A program made the translations under genes and the position numbers. The notes below the pieces were generated by a model. It was not told the origin of the DNA. It saw only the letters and a program-made list of their open reading frames with translations, and did no database searches. Of a DNA stretch of 6,133 nucleotides, positions 1-5,587 are shown piece after piece (the first letter of the stretch is position 1; every line of letters begins with the position of its first letter). The DNA comes from Anaerolineales bacterium (GTDB lineage: Bacteria; Chloroflexota; Anaerolineae; Anaerolineales; UBA6663): NCBI GenBank assembly GCA_016789165.1, contig JAEURL010000466.1, forward strand, positions 1-6,133, in the 5' to 3' direction.

Positions 1-1
1 C

Positions 2-268
2 GTGCCGGCCTACCGCGGTGAGAAGAACACGCCCCTGGTACGCGCCTGTCTGGCCGCCATCCGGCAGGCCGGCGGCAACCCCAGCTTCTCGGTCAAAAGC
101 GGCACCGCCGACATGAACATCGTGGCGCCGGCCTGGGGCACCCCCATCCTGGCCTACGGACCAGGCGACTCGACGCTGGATCATACGCCGCACGAGCACA
201 TTTTGATCAGCGAGTACGAGCGCGCGATCGGGGTGCTGGCCGAGGCCCTGGTGCAGCTGCGCCCATGA
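2..268 (+). CDS. lysK: [LysW]-lysine/ornithine hydrolase (M20 family), C-terminal fragment
   Basis: The 5' part of this gene lies outside the window; 88 residues up to the TGA at 266-268 remain. The fragment carries the signature of the LysK/ArgE/DapE group of metal-dependent M20 hydrolases: KSGTADMNIVAP at fragment residues 32-43, then AYGPGDSTLDHTPHEHI at 51-67, where the last His is in the position of the C-terminal metal ligand. The LDHTP-x-EHI form is what I associate with LysK, which releases lysine (or ornithine) from the carrier protein LysW in the cytoplasm as the last step of the amino-adipate lysine or LysW-type arginine pathway. The family call rests on motifs I recognise; the choice of LysK over ArgE or DapE is an inference from the overall wording of the C-terminus. 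It has no evident functional link to the downstream surface genes and is separated from them by a promoter region. The first in-frame GTG at position 2 is internal, not the true start. Confidence 0.75.
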   Translation: MPAYRGEKNTPLVRACLAAIRQAGGNPSFSVKSGTADMNIVAPAWGTPILAYGPGDSTLDHTPHEHILISEYERAIGVLAEALVQLRP

Positions 269-270
269 CA

Positions 271-307
271 GCCGGTGGGCCGGCCTTAACCGATTTGGCC
301 GTCGGTT
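271..307 (+). terminator. Weak stem-loops after lysK, possible terminator
   Basis: Directly after the lysK stop there are two small inverted repeats: GCCGG/CCGGC (271-275 with 280-284, loop of 4) and AACCGA/TCGGTT (288-293 with 302-307, loop of 8). The second is followed by TGGCTTCTT, which is only mildly T-rich. The position suits termination of lysK before the next promoter, but the stems are short and could be chance in GC-rich DNA. Confidence 0.3.
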
Positions 308-313
308 TGGCTT

Positions 314-329
314 CTTAGTACTTTGGTCC
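314..329 (+). promoter_or_regulatory. Upstream box copy 1 (CTTAGTACTTTGGTCC)
   Basis: This 16-bp sequence recurs without mismatch at 5193-5208, in both cases 28-30 bp before a TTGACA -35 element. That placement fits an activator site. The core AGTACT-TT-GGTCC is an imperfect dyad, and with the following C it matches 11 of 14 core positions of the DosR/NarL-type consensus GGGACT-WW-AGTCCC as I remember it. The identity of the two copies is seen directly; a response-regulator ligand is inference. Between this box and the promoter lies a C5G6 run (335-345) that is absent from the other copy. Confidence 0.6.
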
Positions 330-359
330 CATCGCCCCCGGGGGGAGCGGTGCGGTTTC

Positions 360-389
360 TTGACAATGCCATTTTTTATGGCATATCAT
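360..389 (+). promoter_or_regulatory. Sigma70-type promoter P1
   Basis: A perfect -35 TTGACA (360-365) is followed after 18 bp by TATCAT (384-389), one mismatch from TATAAT. The block TTTCTTGACAATGCCA (356-371) is identical to 5233-5248 in the second cassette, with the same 18-bp spacing and the same -10 there. The local drop to AT-rich sequence in very GC-rich surroundings supports a real promoter. Transcription would start near 395-400 and read through stalk protein A, and possibly the subtilase behind it. Confidence 0.8.
366..384. promoter_or_regulatory. Inverted repeat in the P1 spacer, candidate operator
   Basis: ATGCCAT (366-372) and ATGGCAT (378-384) form a perfect 7-bp inverted repeat around a run of five T. 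It fills the spacer between the -35 and -10 elements and touches the -10. A protein bound here would block RNA polymerase or, in MerR style, reshape the spacer. The second promoter has a different but also symmetric sequence at this place, with the same outer GCC and GGC. The symmetry is seen directly; operator function is inferred. Confidence 0.45.
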
Positions 390-655
390 TCCCCTTGTCG
401 AGACCCTGTCTCCAACTAAATATCAACCAGTCGGTGTCCCAAAAGACGCCCGTGCGAAAGCGAGAGCGGTTCTTCTGCTGTTAGTCTGCCACGCCGCGCG
501 TAAACCTCGCTGGCACCGCCCCGGCGGGCGAGGCTGGCGGGTGCGCTTGCAGAACCACTCCCCGCTTGTACGGACGTTGCCGCGCCGCCTGGTTTGGCCC
601 GGACCAGACGGCACTTCGCGCTCGCAGCCGCCGGCCGGCAAACTGCAAGCGTTCA
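390..655 (+). other. Long untranslated leader of stalk protein A
   Basis: About 260 nt separate the P1 -10 element from the chosen GTG. I find no convincing gene here; the open frames on both strands are low-complexity shadows. A compound stem is possible: CCTCGC (505-510) with GCGAGG (528-533), enclosing CCGCC/GGCGG (516-520 with 523-527). The first 40 nt resemble the start of the second leader: both have CCTG, then CAAC, an A-rich stretch and CAACC. The rest does not align well by eye. No good Shine-Dalgarno precedes the GTG. The leader could hold regulatory RNA structure or could simply be long. Confidence 0.4.
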
Positions 656-1705
656 GTGTCTGGACAGTCCATTCGGAATACCCCGCCCCAGCGCGCGGCC
701 AAGACGCAGGCCATCGTCCTTGCTCTCGCTCTGGCCGCGCCGGCCTTGGTCGCCTGCCTGTTAGCGGGAATGGCCGTGCTTCGCCTCACGCAGCCGATGC
801 CCACACCCACCCTCGCCGCGCGCCTGCCCAGCGCCACCGCCAGCCTGGCCCCCACCCAGGCGGCCGCCGCGCCCGTGCTGACCACCGCCCCCGCGCCGGC
901 CAGGACGGCGAGCCCGTCCAACACGCCGCCGGACGGGGCGGCGCCGGTGACCACGGCCCCGCCGGCCACCCACACCCCGGAAGCCCGCGCCCCGGGGCCG
1001 GCCGTGACGCCGACGCCATTGCCCGACACCGCGCCGACCACGCCGGCCGAGACCGACACGCCCCCGCCGACAGACAGCGCCACCGCCAGCCCGGCCGTCA
1101 CCCCCACCCTGACCGTGGCGGCCACCGCCACCCCAATGCCACTGGCGATCCGCCATGACACGGCCTGCCTGGACGGTGCTGGACGCATCTACATCTACGG
1201 CGAGATCGTCAACACCGCCGCGCTCCCCTATCGGGCGGCGCTGAGCGCCCAGATCTTCGGCGCCGGCGGCGCGCTGCCGGCCGCCGACCCCGTCTTCGAT
1301 ATGCCGGGCCGTTTCGTCGTCCCGGCCGGCCAGGCCCTGCCGTTTGTGCTCTCGGCCGGCTGGAGCCAGCCGGCCTTTTCGCGCTACACCCTGGAGCTGA
1401 CGGCCGAGGCCAGCGAGGCCACGCCGGCCAGCACGGTGCGCCTGGACGACTTCACGGCGGCCGCCGAGGCGGACGTGGTGACCGTGGCCGGCCGCTGGAC
1501 CAACACCGGCAGCGCGCCCGTGAGCGAGTACGTCGACGTGTACGCCGCCGCCTATGACGCCCAGGGGCGGGTCACGAACCTGCAGTACGAGACGATCACG
1601 GCCCAGGTGCAGTTGACGCCGGGCCAGCACAGCTTCCGGCTTTTTCTGGACCCGGCCGCCCCCTGCGGCACCGGGACCGTGGCGGCCGGCGTAGTCGGCG
1701 AATAA
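656..1705 (+). CDS. Stalk protein A: membrane-anchored Pro/Thr-rich protein with two FxLYD-like repeats
   Basis: This protein has 349 residues if started at GTG 656. That start is chosen because it aligns, to within one residue, with the only usable start of the downstream paralogue; the frame stays open upstream to a TTG at 566, which is the alternative. Residues 1-18 are short and basic, and 19-42 form one hydrophobic helix (ALALAAPALVACLLAGMAV region), so the rest is probably outside the cell. Residues 47-162 are a Pro/Thr/Ala stalk with many TPT and TATP units. Residues 163-349 form a beta-rich part with two repeats, about 177-240 and 273-335. Each has a G-x-(I/W)-x-N-T core (GEIVNTA; GRWTNTGSAPV) and ends in PGQ or PAGQ followed by hydrophobic residues, as in FxLYD-type domains. 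Cys171 and Cys337 flank this part and could form a disulfide. The function is unknown. The subtilase follows 157 nt later on the same strand, so an operon and a role at the cell surface are likely but inferred. Confidence in the gene is high and in the domain name moderate. Confidence 0.8.
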   Translation: MSGQSIRNTPPQRAAKTQAIVLALALAAPALVACLLAGMAVLRLTQPMPTPTLAARLPSATASLAPTQAAAAPVLTTAPAPARTASPSNTPPDGAAPVTTAPPATHTPEARAPGPAVTPTPLPDTAPTTPAETDTPPPTDSATASPAVTPTLTVAATATPMPLAIRHDTACLDGAGRIYIYGEIVNTAALPYRAALSAQIFGAGGALPAADPVFDMPGRFVVPAGQALPFVLSAGWSQPAFSRYTLELTAEASEATPASTVRLDDFTAAAEADVVTVAGRWTNTGSAPVSEYVDVYAAAYDAQGRVTNLQYETITAQVQLTPGQHSFRLFLDPAAPCGTGTVAAGVVGE

Positions 1706-1862
1706 ACCGGGCGCCGCGCGGCGCCCAGAAAGGACACGCATTTGCCATGTCACCCGTCTGACCGCCAGCCGGCGCCGCCCGGCCGACGGCTGACCATTAG
1801 CGCGGCCCCGCTGGCGGTGGGCCAAGCTCCATCTTTTGGCGGCAAACCGAGGAGGACTTCAC
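1706..1862 (+). terminator. Intercistronic gap with perfect GC palindrome (1709-1726)
   Basis: Four nt after the stalk protein A stop lies an 18-bp perfect palindrome, able to fold as GGGCGCC, loop GCGC, GGCGCCC. No T-run follows (AGAAAGGACA), so a classical intrinsic terminator is not complete. It may be a partial terminator, an RNA-processing signal or a 3'-end stabiliser that sets the ratio of stalk protein to protease. The rest of the gap shows no recognisable sigma70 promoter, which favours read-through from P1 into the subtilase. There is no gene in the gap. Confidence 0.4.
1850..1855 (+). promoter_or_regulatory. Shine-Dalgarno AGGAGG of the subtilase gene
   Basis: AGGAGG ends 7 nt before GTG 1863. 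This spacing decides the start, since the frame is also open back to a TTG at 1836 that would place this site inside the coding sequence. Starting at GTG also gives a textbook signal peptide beginning Met-Arg-Lys-Lys. The two stalk genes in the window have no comparable site. Confidence 0.85.
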
Positions 1863-4800
1863 GTGCGTAAGAAGCTGCATCTTTTGACAACAATCGTGGT
1901 TTTGGCCAGCCTGGTGCTGGCCCCCGGCGCCGTCGCGCAGGGCGGTCGGACCCCGACCGCCGTGGACGATGGCCCCCTCGCGGTGACGGCCGCCGGCCCG
2001 GCGACCGACGGCCCGGTGGCGGTCTCGCTGCGCCTGAACGTGGCCCCGCTGGTGGATGTGGCGGCCGGCCAGGCCGTGGCCCAGGCCATGCAGATCGCGG
2101 CCGTGCAGGACCAGGTAGCGGCCCAGGTGGAAGCTTTGGGCGGCGCGGTGCTGTTCCGCTTCCGCAACCTGTCCAGCGGCCTGGCCGTGCGCATCGATAG
2201 CGCCAAGGTGGCGGACCTGGGCCGGATCGCCAGCGTGGTCGGCGTGCGCCGGATCAACAACTATGAGCTCGACCTCAGCGACACCGTGCCCTTCATCGGC
2301 GCGGCTGAGCTGCAGGCCGCCGGCCTGGACGGCACCGGCGTGACCGTGGCCGTGCTGGACGACGGCGCGGACTACACCCACGTCAAGCTGGGCGGCTCGG
2401 GCCTGCCGGCCGATTACGCCGCCTGCGCGGCGACCTCCAACGTGCTGGCGCCGGCCTGCACCGCCTTCTTCCCCAACAGCAAGGTGATCGGCGGCTACGA
2501 CTTCGTCGGCGGCCAGTGGACCGGCGGCGCGGGCTCTCCGCCCGAGGTCCCGGATCCCAACCCGATCGCGCGCAGCTTCCACGGCACGCACGTGGCCGAT
2601 ATCATCGCCGGCCTGCCCGGCGGCGGGGTTGGCCCCGGCGTGGCCCCCGGCGCGAGCGTCTACGCCTTCAAGGTCTGCAGCGAGCTGACGACCTCCTGCT
2701 CCGGCCCGGCCATCCTGGCCGGCCTGGACGCCGCGGCCGACCTGGACGGCAACCCGGCCAACGGCCTGCAGCCCGCCGATGTGGTCAACATGTCGCTGGG
2801 CTCGAACTACGGCCAGCCGGAGGATGACTCCACTTACTTCGCCAACCAGGCCGTCAAGGCCGGCGCCATTGTGGTGGCCTCGGCCGGCAACGGCTCGGAC
2901 AAGCCCTACATCGCGGGCTCGCCCTCCACCGCTACCGGCGCCATCAGCGTGGCCCAGACCACGGTGCCGTCGGACAAGCGCTTCTTCATCGGCGTCAACG
3001 CCCCCACCGCGCGCGTGATCAGCAACACCGCCTTCCAGGATTGGTCGGTGCCGCTGACCACGGCCATCAGCGGGGACGTCTTCTACGACACCACCAACGC
3101 GAACACGCGCCGCGGCTGCCTGGCCGACGGCGTCACCAGCCCGTGGGCGCCCGGCGCCCTGGCCGGCCGGGTCGTCCTGATCGACCGCGGCACCTGCGCG
3201 GGCAGCATCAAGGCCGCCAACGCCAATGCCGCCGGCGCCAAGCTGGTTATCATCGCCCTGGTGGCCTCCGGCGCGCCGTTCTCCTTCGCCTATGGCGGCG
3301 GCACGGTCACCACGCCGGCCTTCATGGTCACCCAGGCCGACGGCACCCTCCTCAAGACGGCCGGCACCAACATCACCATGGACCCGAACAACCCGGCCCT
3401 GGTGCTGAACCTGCTCGATACCATGGTCGGCACGTCGTCGCGCGGCCCGCGCAACCACGACAACTACATCAAGCCCGACATCGGCGCCCCCGGCGGCTCA
3501 CGCTCGGCCGAGTTCGGCACTGGCACGGGCACCACGCCCTTCGGCGGCACCTCCGGCGCGGCCCCGATGGTCTCGGGCGCGGCGGTGCTGCTCAAGCAGA
3601 AGTATGGCGGCCAGGCCCTGCCCGGCTTCATCGGCGACTTCGGCGGCGAGATGCCGGTCTGGATGTACAAGGCGCTGCTGATGGGCACCGCCAACACCGG
3701 CGTGTATGAGGACTTCTTCGGCGGCAAACTGGCGCCGATCAGCCGCATCGGCGGCGGGCGCGTGGACGTCAAGGCCGCGGCCCAGTCCGGCACGGTGGCC
3801 TGGGACGAGACCGACCACTGGATCGACCCGCGCTTCCGCACCGGCAGCATGTCCTTCGGCTACCAGGCGGTGGCTGGCAAGTTCAGCGCCACCCGGCACG
3901 GCGTGGTGGCCAACCTGACGGACACCGGCCGCTGGTACGACCTCTCGGCCGCCTTCCGCTACGCCGACGACGCCGGCAAGGGCGTGACGGTCAAGGTCAG
4001 CCCGGCGCGCCTGTACGTGGAGCCCGGCAGCTACAAAGAGTTCTTCGTCACCCTCACGGCCGACGCGGCCGCGCTCAAGACCTGGACGGGCGCCCTGAAC
4101 TACGGCTCGGGCGGCCTGAACACCGCGGCCCTCACCGACCAGGAGTACGACGGCTACATCACCATCGACGGCGGCGCCGGCAACACCGTCCACCTGGCCT
4201 GGCACCTGCTGCCCAAGAAGGCCGCCTCGGTCCGGCCGACCCAGACGTCCCTCAACTTCGGCGCCAGCACCGCCAAGACGCTGACCTTGAGCAACCCGGC
4301 CAAGTACCAGGCCGGCGACGTGGACGTCTTCGCCCTGGTCGAGCGCAACCCGAACGACTACTTCTACACAGTCCAGGACGACATCATGGGCACCTGCACC
4401 AGCGCTGGCCTCAACAGCGGCTGCAATCAGGGCGTGATCGACCTGAAGGAAGTGGGCCTGCGCGATTACAGCGGCTTCATCGAGTTCGGCCTGACCGTGT
4501 GGGACAGCCCGTACCGGGCCGGCCAGATGCCGGCGGCCTTCGACATCTACGTCGACGCGAACCGCGACGGCACGGACGACTACGTGATCGAGAGCTGGGA
4601 CCTGGGCTGCCTGCAGGGCGCCTGCTTTGACGGCCGCAACGTGGTGGCGGTCTTCAACCTGGCCACCGGCGCCGGCACCATCCGCTTCTTCACCGACGCG
4701 GGCGTGGACACCCAGAACTGGATCCTGCCGGTCGTGGCCGCCGACATCGGCGTGGCCGCCGGCCAGCAGTTCAACTTCCGCGTCAACGCGTGGGATGGCT

Positions 4801-5045
4801 ACTTCTCGGGCGCCGTGACGGACTGCTCGCCCAACGACTGCACCAGCTATCACACCTACACGCTCGGGAAGCCGAAGTTCGCGGTGGACAACTTCTTCCC
4901 GACCGTCCCCGCCAACGGCACCGCCAACCTGGCGGTCACCAAGCCGGCCGGCGGCGCGGCGGCCTCACCCTCGCAGATCGGCCTGCTGCTGATGTACCGC
5001 CAGGCCCCGATCGAACGCGAGTCCAACGTGGTCGTCCTCAAGTAA
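1863..5045 (+). CDS. Secreted S8 subtilisin-like serine protease, multidomain
   Basis: A protein of 1060 residues from GTG 1863. Residues 1-25 are a signal peptide (MRKK, hydrophobic core, cleavage near AVAQ). About 50-138 is an I9-type propeptide, which in this family folds the enzyme and inhibits it until cleaved. The catalytic triad is visible: Asp166 in VAVLDDG, His240 in FHGTHVAD, and Ser564 in GGTSGAAP; Asn343 in ASAGNG is the oxyanion residue. About 400-500, between Asn343 and Ser564, is a PA-type insertion (GRVVLIDRGTC, then NANAAGAKLVII) that in relatives affects substrate access. About 640-788 looks like the Fn3-like domain of large subtilases (VKVSPARLYVEPGS), followed by a beta-rich C-terminal region to 1060 with a DANRDGTDD calcium-type loop at 898-906. 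Exactly 12 Cys occur in six consecutive pairs, which fits an oxidising extracellular location. There is no C-terminal membrane helix or sorting signal, so it is probably released or held non-covalently. It most likely cleaves extracellular protein; the substrate is unknown. It is probably co-transcribed with stalk protein A. Confidence 0.95.
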   Translation: MRKKLHLLTTIVVLASLVLAPGAVAQGGRTPTAVDDGPLAVTAAGPATDGPVAVSLRLNVAPLVDVAAGQAVAQAMQIAAVQDQVAAQVEALGGAVLFRFRNLSSGLAVRIDSAKVADLGRIASVVGVRRINNYELDLSDTVPFIGAAELQAAGLDGTGVTVAVLDDGADYTHVKLGGSGLPADYAACAATSNVLAPACTAFFPNSKVIGGYDFVGGQWTGGAGSPPEVPDPNPIARSFHGTHVADIIAGLPGGGVGPGVAPGASVYAFKVCSELTTSCSGPAILAGLDAAADLDGNPANGLQPADVVNMSLGSNYGQPEDDSTYFANQAVKAGAIVVASAGNGSDKPYIAGSPSTATGAISVAQTTVPSDKRFFIGVNAPTARVISNTAFQDWSVPLTTAISGDVFYDTTNANTRRGCLADGVTSPWAPGALAGRVVLIDRGTCAGSIKAANANAAGAKLVIIALVASGAPFSFAYGGGTVTTPAFMVTQADGTLLKTAGTNITMDPNNPALVLNLLDTMVGTSSRGPRNHDNYIKPDIGAPGGSRSAEFGTGTGTTPFGGTSGAAPMVSGAAVLLKQKYGGQALPGFIGDFGGEMPVWMYKALLMGTANTGVYEDFFGGKLAPISRIGGGRVDVKAAAQSGTVAWDETDHWIDPRFRTGSMSFGYQAVAGKFSATRHGVVANLTDTGRWYDLSAAFRYADDAGKGVTVKVSPARLYVEPGSYKEFFVTLTADAAALKTWTGALNYGSGGLNTAALTDQEYDGYITIDGGAGNTVHLAWHLLPKKAASVRPTQTSLNFGASTAKTLTLSNPAKYQAGDVDVFALVERNPNDYFYTVQDDIMGTCTSAGLNSGCNQGVIDLKEVGLRDYSGFIEFGLTVWDSPYRAGQMPAAFDIYVDANRDGTDDYVIESWDLGCLQGACFDGRNVVAVFNLATGAGTIRFFTDAGVDTQNWILPVVAADIGVAAGQQFNFRVNAWDGYFSGAVTDCSPNDCTSYHTYTLGKPKFAVDNFFPTVPANGTANLAVTKPAGGAAASPSQIGLLLMYRQAPIERESNVVVLK

Positions 5046-5075
5046 GCACCGAGGCGCACCACCCCTTTACCGCTC

Positions 5076-5108
5076 ACTGGGCGGCCGGCCGCAAGCCGGC
5101 CGCCCAGT
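5076..5108 (+). terminator. Strong stem-loop after the subtilase gene
   Basis: A perfect 14-bp stem, ACTGGGCGGCCGGC (5076-5089) with its complement at 5095-5108, closes on a 5-nt loop (CGCAA), 30 nt after the stop codon. It is the strongest stem-loop I found in the window and sits where the first transcription unit should end. The following bases (CCTATCCCGC) lack a T-run, so termination may rely on the stem alone or on Rho, or the stem may protect the mRNA 3' end. Confidence 0.6.
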
Positions 5109-5121
5109 CCTATCCCGCGCC

Positions 5122-5162
5122 CGCGGCGCCCAGCGGCCTCCGAAAAATTACGGAGCGCCGCG
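5122..5162 (+). terminator. Second, bulged stem-loop downstream
   Basis: CGCGGCGC (5122-5129) can pair with GCGCCGCG (5155-5162), with an inner TCCG/CGGA stem (5139-5142 with 5151-5154) around the AT-rich loop AAAAATTA. A 9-nt bulge on the left side makes it imperfect. It may be a backup terminator isolating the next promoter, or chance pairing in GC-rich DNA. Confidence 0.3.
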
Positions 5163-5192
5163 CCGGCCGAGGGCTTCCCGCCTCAAAAGTTG

Positions 5193-5208
5193 CTTAGTAC
5201 TTTGGTCC
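5193..5208 (+). promoter_or_regulatory. Upstream box copy 2 (CTTAGTACTTTGGTCC)
   Basis: Identical over 16 bp to 314-329 and placed 28 bp before the second -35 element (30 bp in the first copy). The bases just outside it differ, so the shared stretch has sharp borders, as expected for a selected site rather than a recent duplication. It is a candidate binding site for a regulator that acts on both cassettes. Confidence 0.6.
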
Positions 5209-5236
5209 TCCAAGCCGCCAAAGACCGCCGGTTTTC

Positions 5237-5266
5237 TTGACAATGCCAAATTGGCTGGGATATCAT
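5237..5266 (+). promoter_or_regulatory. Sigma70-type promoter P2
   Basis: TTGACA (5237-5242), an 18-bp spacer and TATCAT (5261-5266) repeat the geometry of P1 exactly. The block TTTCTTGACAATGCCA (5233-5248) is identical to 356-371, while the rest of the spacer has diverged. Transcription should start near 5273 and read into stalk protein B. Confidence 0.8.
5245..5255. promoter_or_regulatory. Inverted repeat in the P2 spacer, candidate operator
   Basis: GCCAA and TTGGC form a perfect 5-bp inverted repeat around one A, starting 2 bp after the -35 element. P1 has a longer dyad starting at the same point and likewise beginning with GCC and ending with GGC. The inner bases changed on both arms between the two promoters, and the symmetry was kept. 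It is short, so chance is possible. Confidence 0.35.
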
Positions 5267-5587
5267 CGTCTCTGTCAAGGTAGCCTGCAACCCAATAGCA
5301 ATTCAACCGTTCGCGCTCATCCGGCTTGGCTGAGATGAGCAGCGCGTTTCTGCCCTGCATTGGCGCAGCCGGCCCGGTTGCGCCTCCTTTCCATCCTCCG
5401 CCAGCACTGTGGTGGGGGTGGGCTTGCCGAGCACGACCTGGCGAGATCAAGCGTCCGCGGCCGCGGGCGCGCCAAGGCGGTTCACCGGTCAAGCACTTCC
5501 GGCTCCCCTGGCGGCACTACGCTTAGAACCACTTGAATCACTATCCATCCGGCGACGCGCGCCTGCGCCGCCGATCGTGACGAAGTC
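5267..5587 (+). other. Long untranslated leader of stalk protein B
   Basis: About 320 nt lie between the P2 -10 element and GTG 5588. No gene is convincing. The region includes GGCGCA/TGCGCC (5362-5367 with 5379-5384, loop of 11, followed by TCCTTTCC), a possible attenuator-like stem, and a 12-bp palindrome made of two CCGCGG units at 5455-5466. A 63-codon frame from ATG 5335 to a TAG at 5524-5526 exists but has no ribosome-binding site and no counterpart in the first leader. Confidence 0.4.

Noticed and set aside
749..766. LVAC at residues 31-34 of stalk protein A as a lipoprotein box
   Set aside because: The Cys lies inside the hydrophobic helix and is followed by more hydrophobic residues. 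The paralogue has no Cys there, so a membrane helix is the better reading.
797..1141. Pro/Thr/Ala-rich stretch as a DNA tandem repeat
   Set aside because: The protein is repetitive in composition, but the DNA shows no regular repeat unit. It is a low-complexity stalk, not a tandem array.
1747..1761. Four-codon frame ATG-TCA-CCC-GTC-TGA between stalk protein A and the subtilase
   Set aside because: Too short to support, with no sign of conservation; probably chance.
761..1825. 354-codon open frame on the - strand opposite stalk protein A
   Set aside because: Arg/Gly-rich low complexity. The + frame has a clear helix, stalk and repeat layout and a paralogue.
1797..3458. 553-codon open frame on the - strand antisense to the subtilase
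   Set aside because: Ala/Gly/Val/Arg/His-rich sequence without recognisable motifs. It is the mirror of the G/C-ending codons of a gene with a full catalytic triad on the + strand.
3498..4853. 451-codon open frame on the - strand
   Set aside because: Same cause: low-complexity antisense shadow of the subtilase C-terminal half.
5335..5526. Small + strand frame in the second leader (63 codons from ATG 5335)
   Set aside because: No ribosome-binding site, no counterpart in the first leader, and composition typical of chance reading of GC-rich DNA. A leader peptide cannot be fully excluded.
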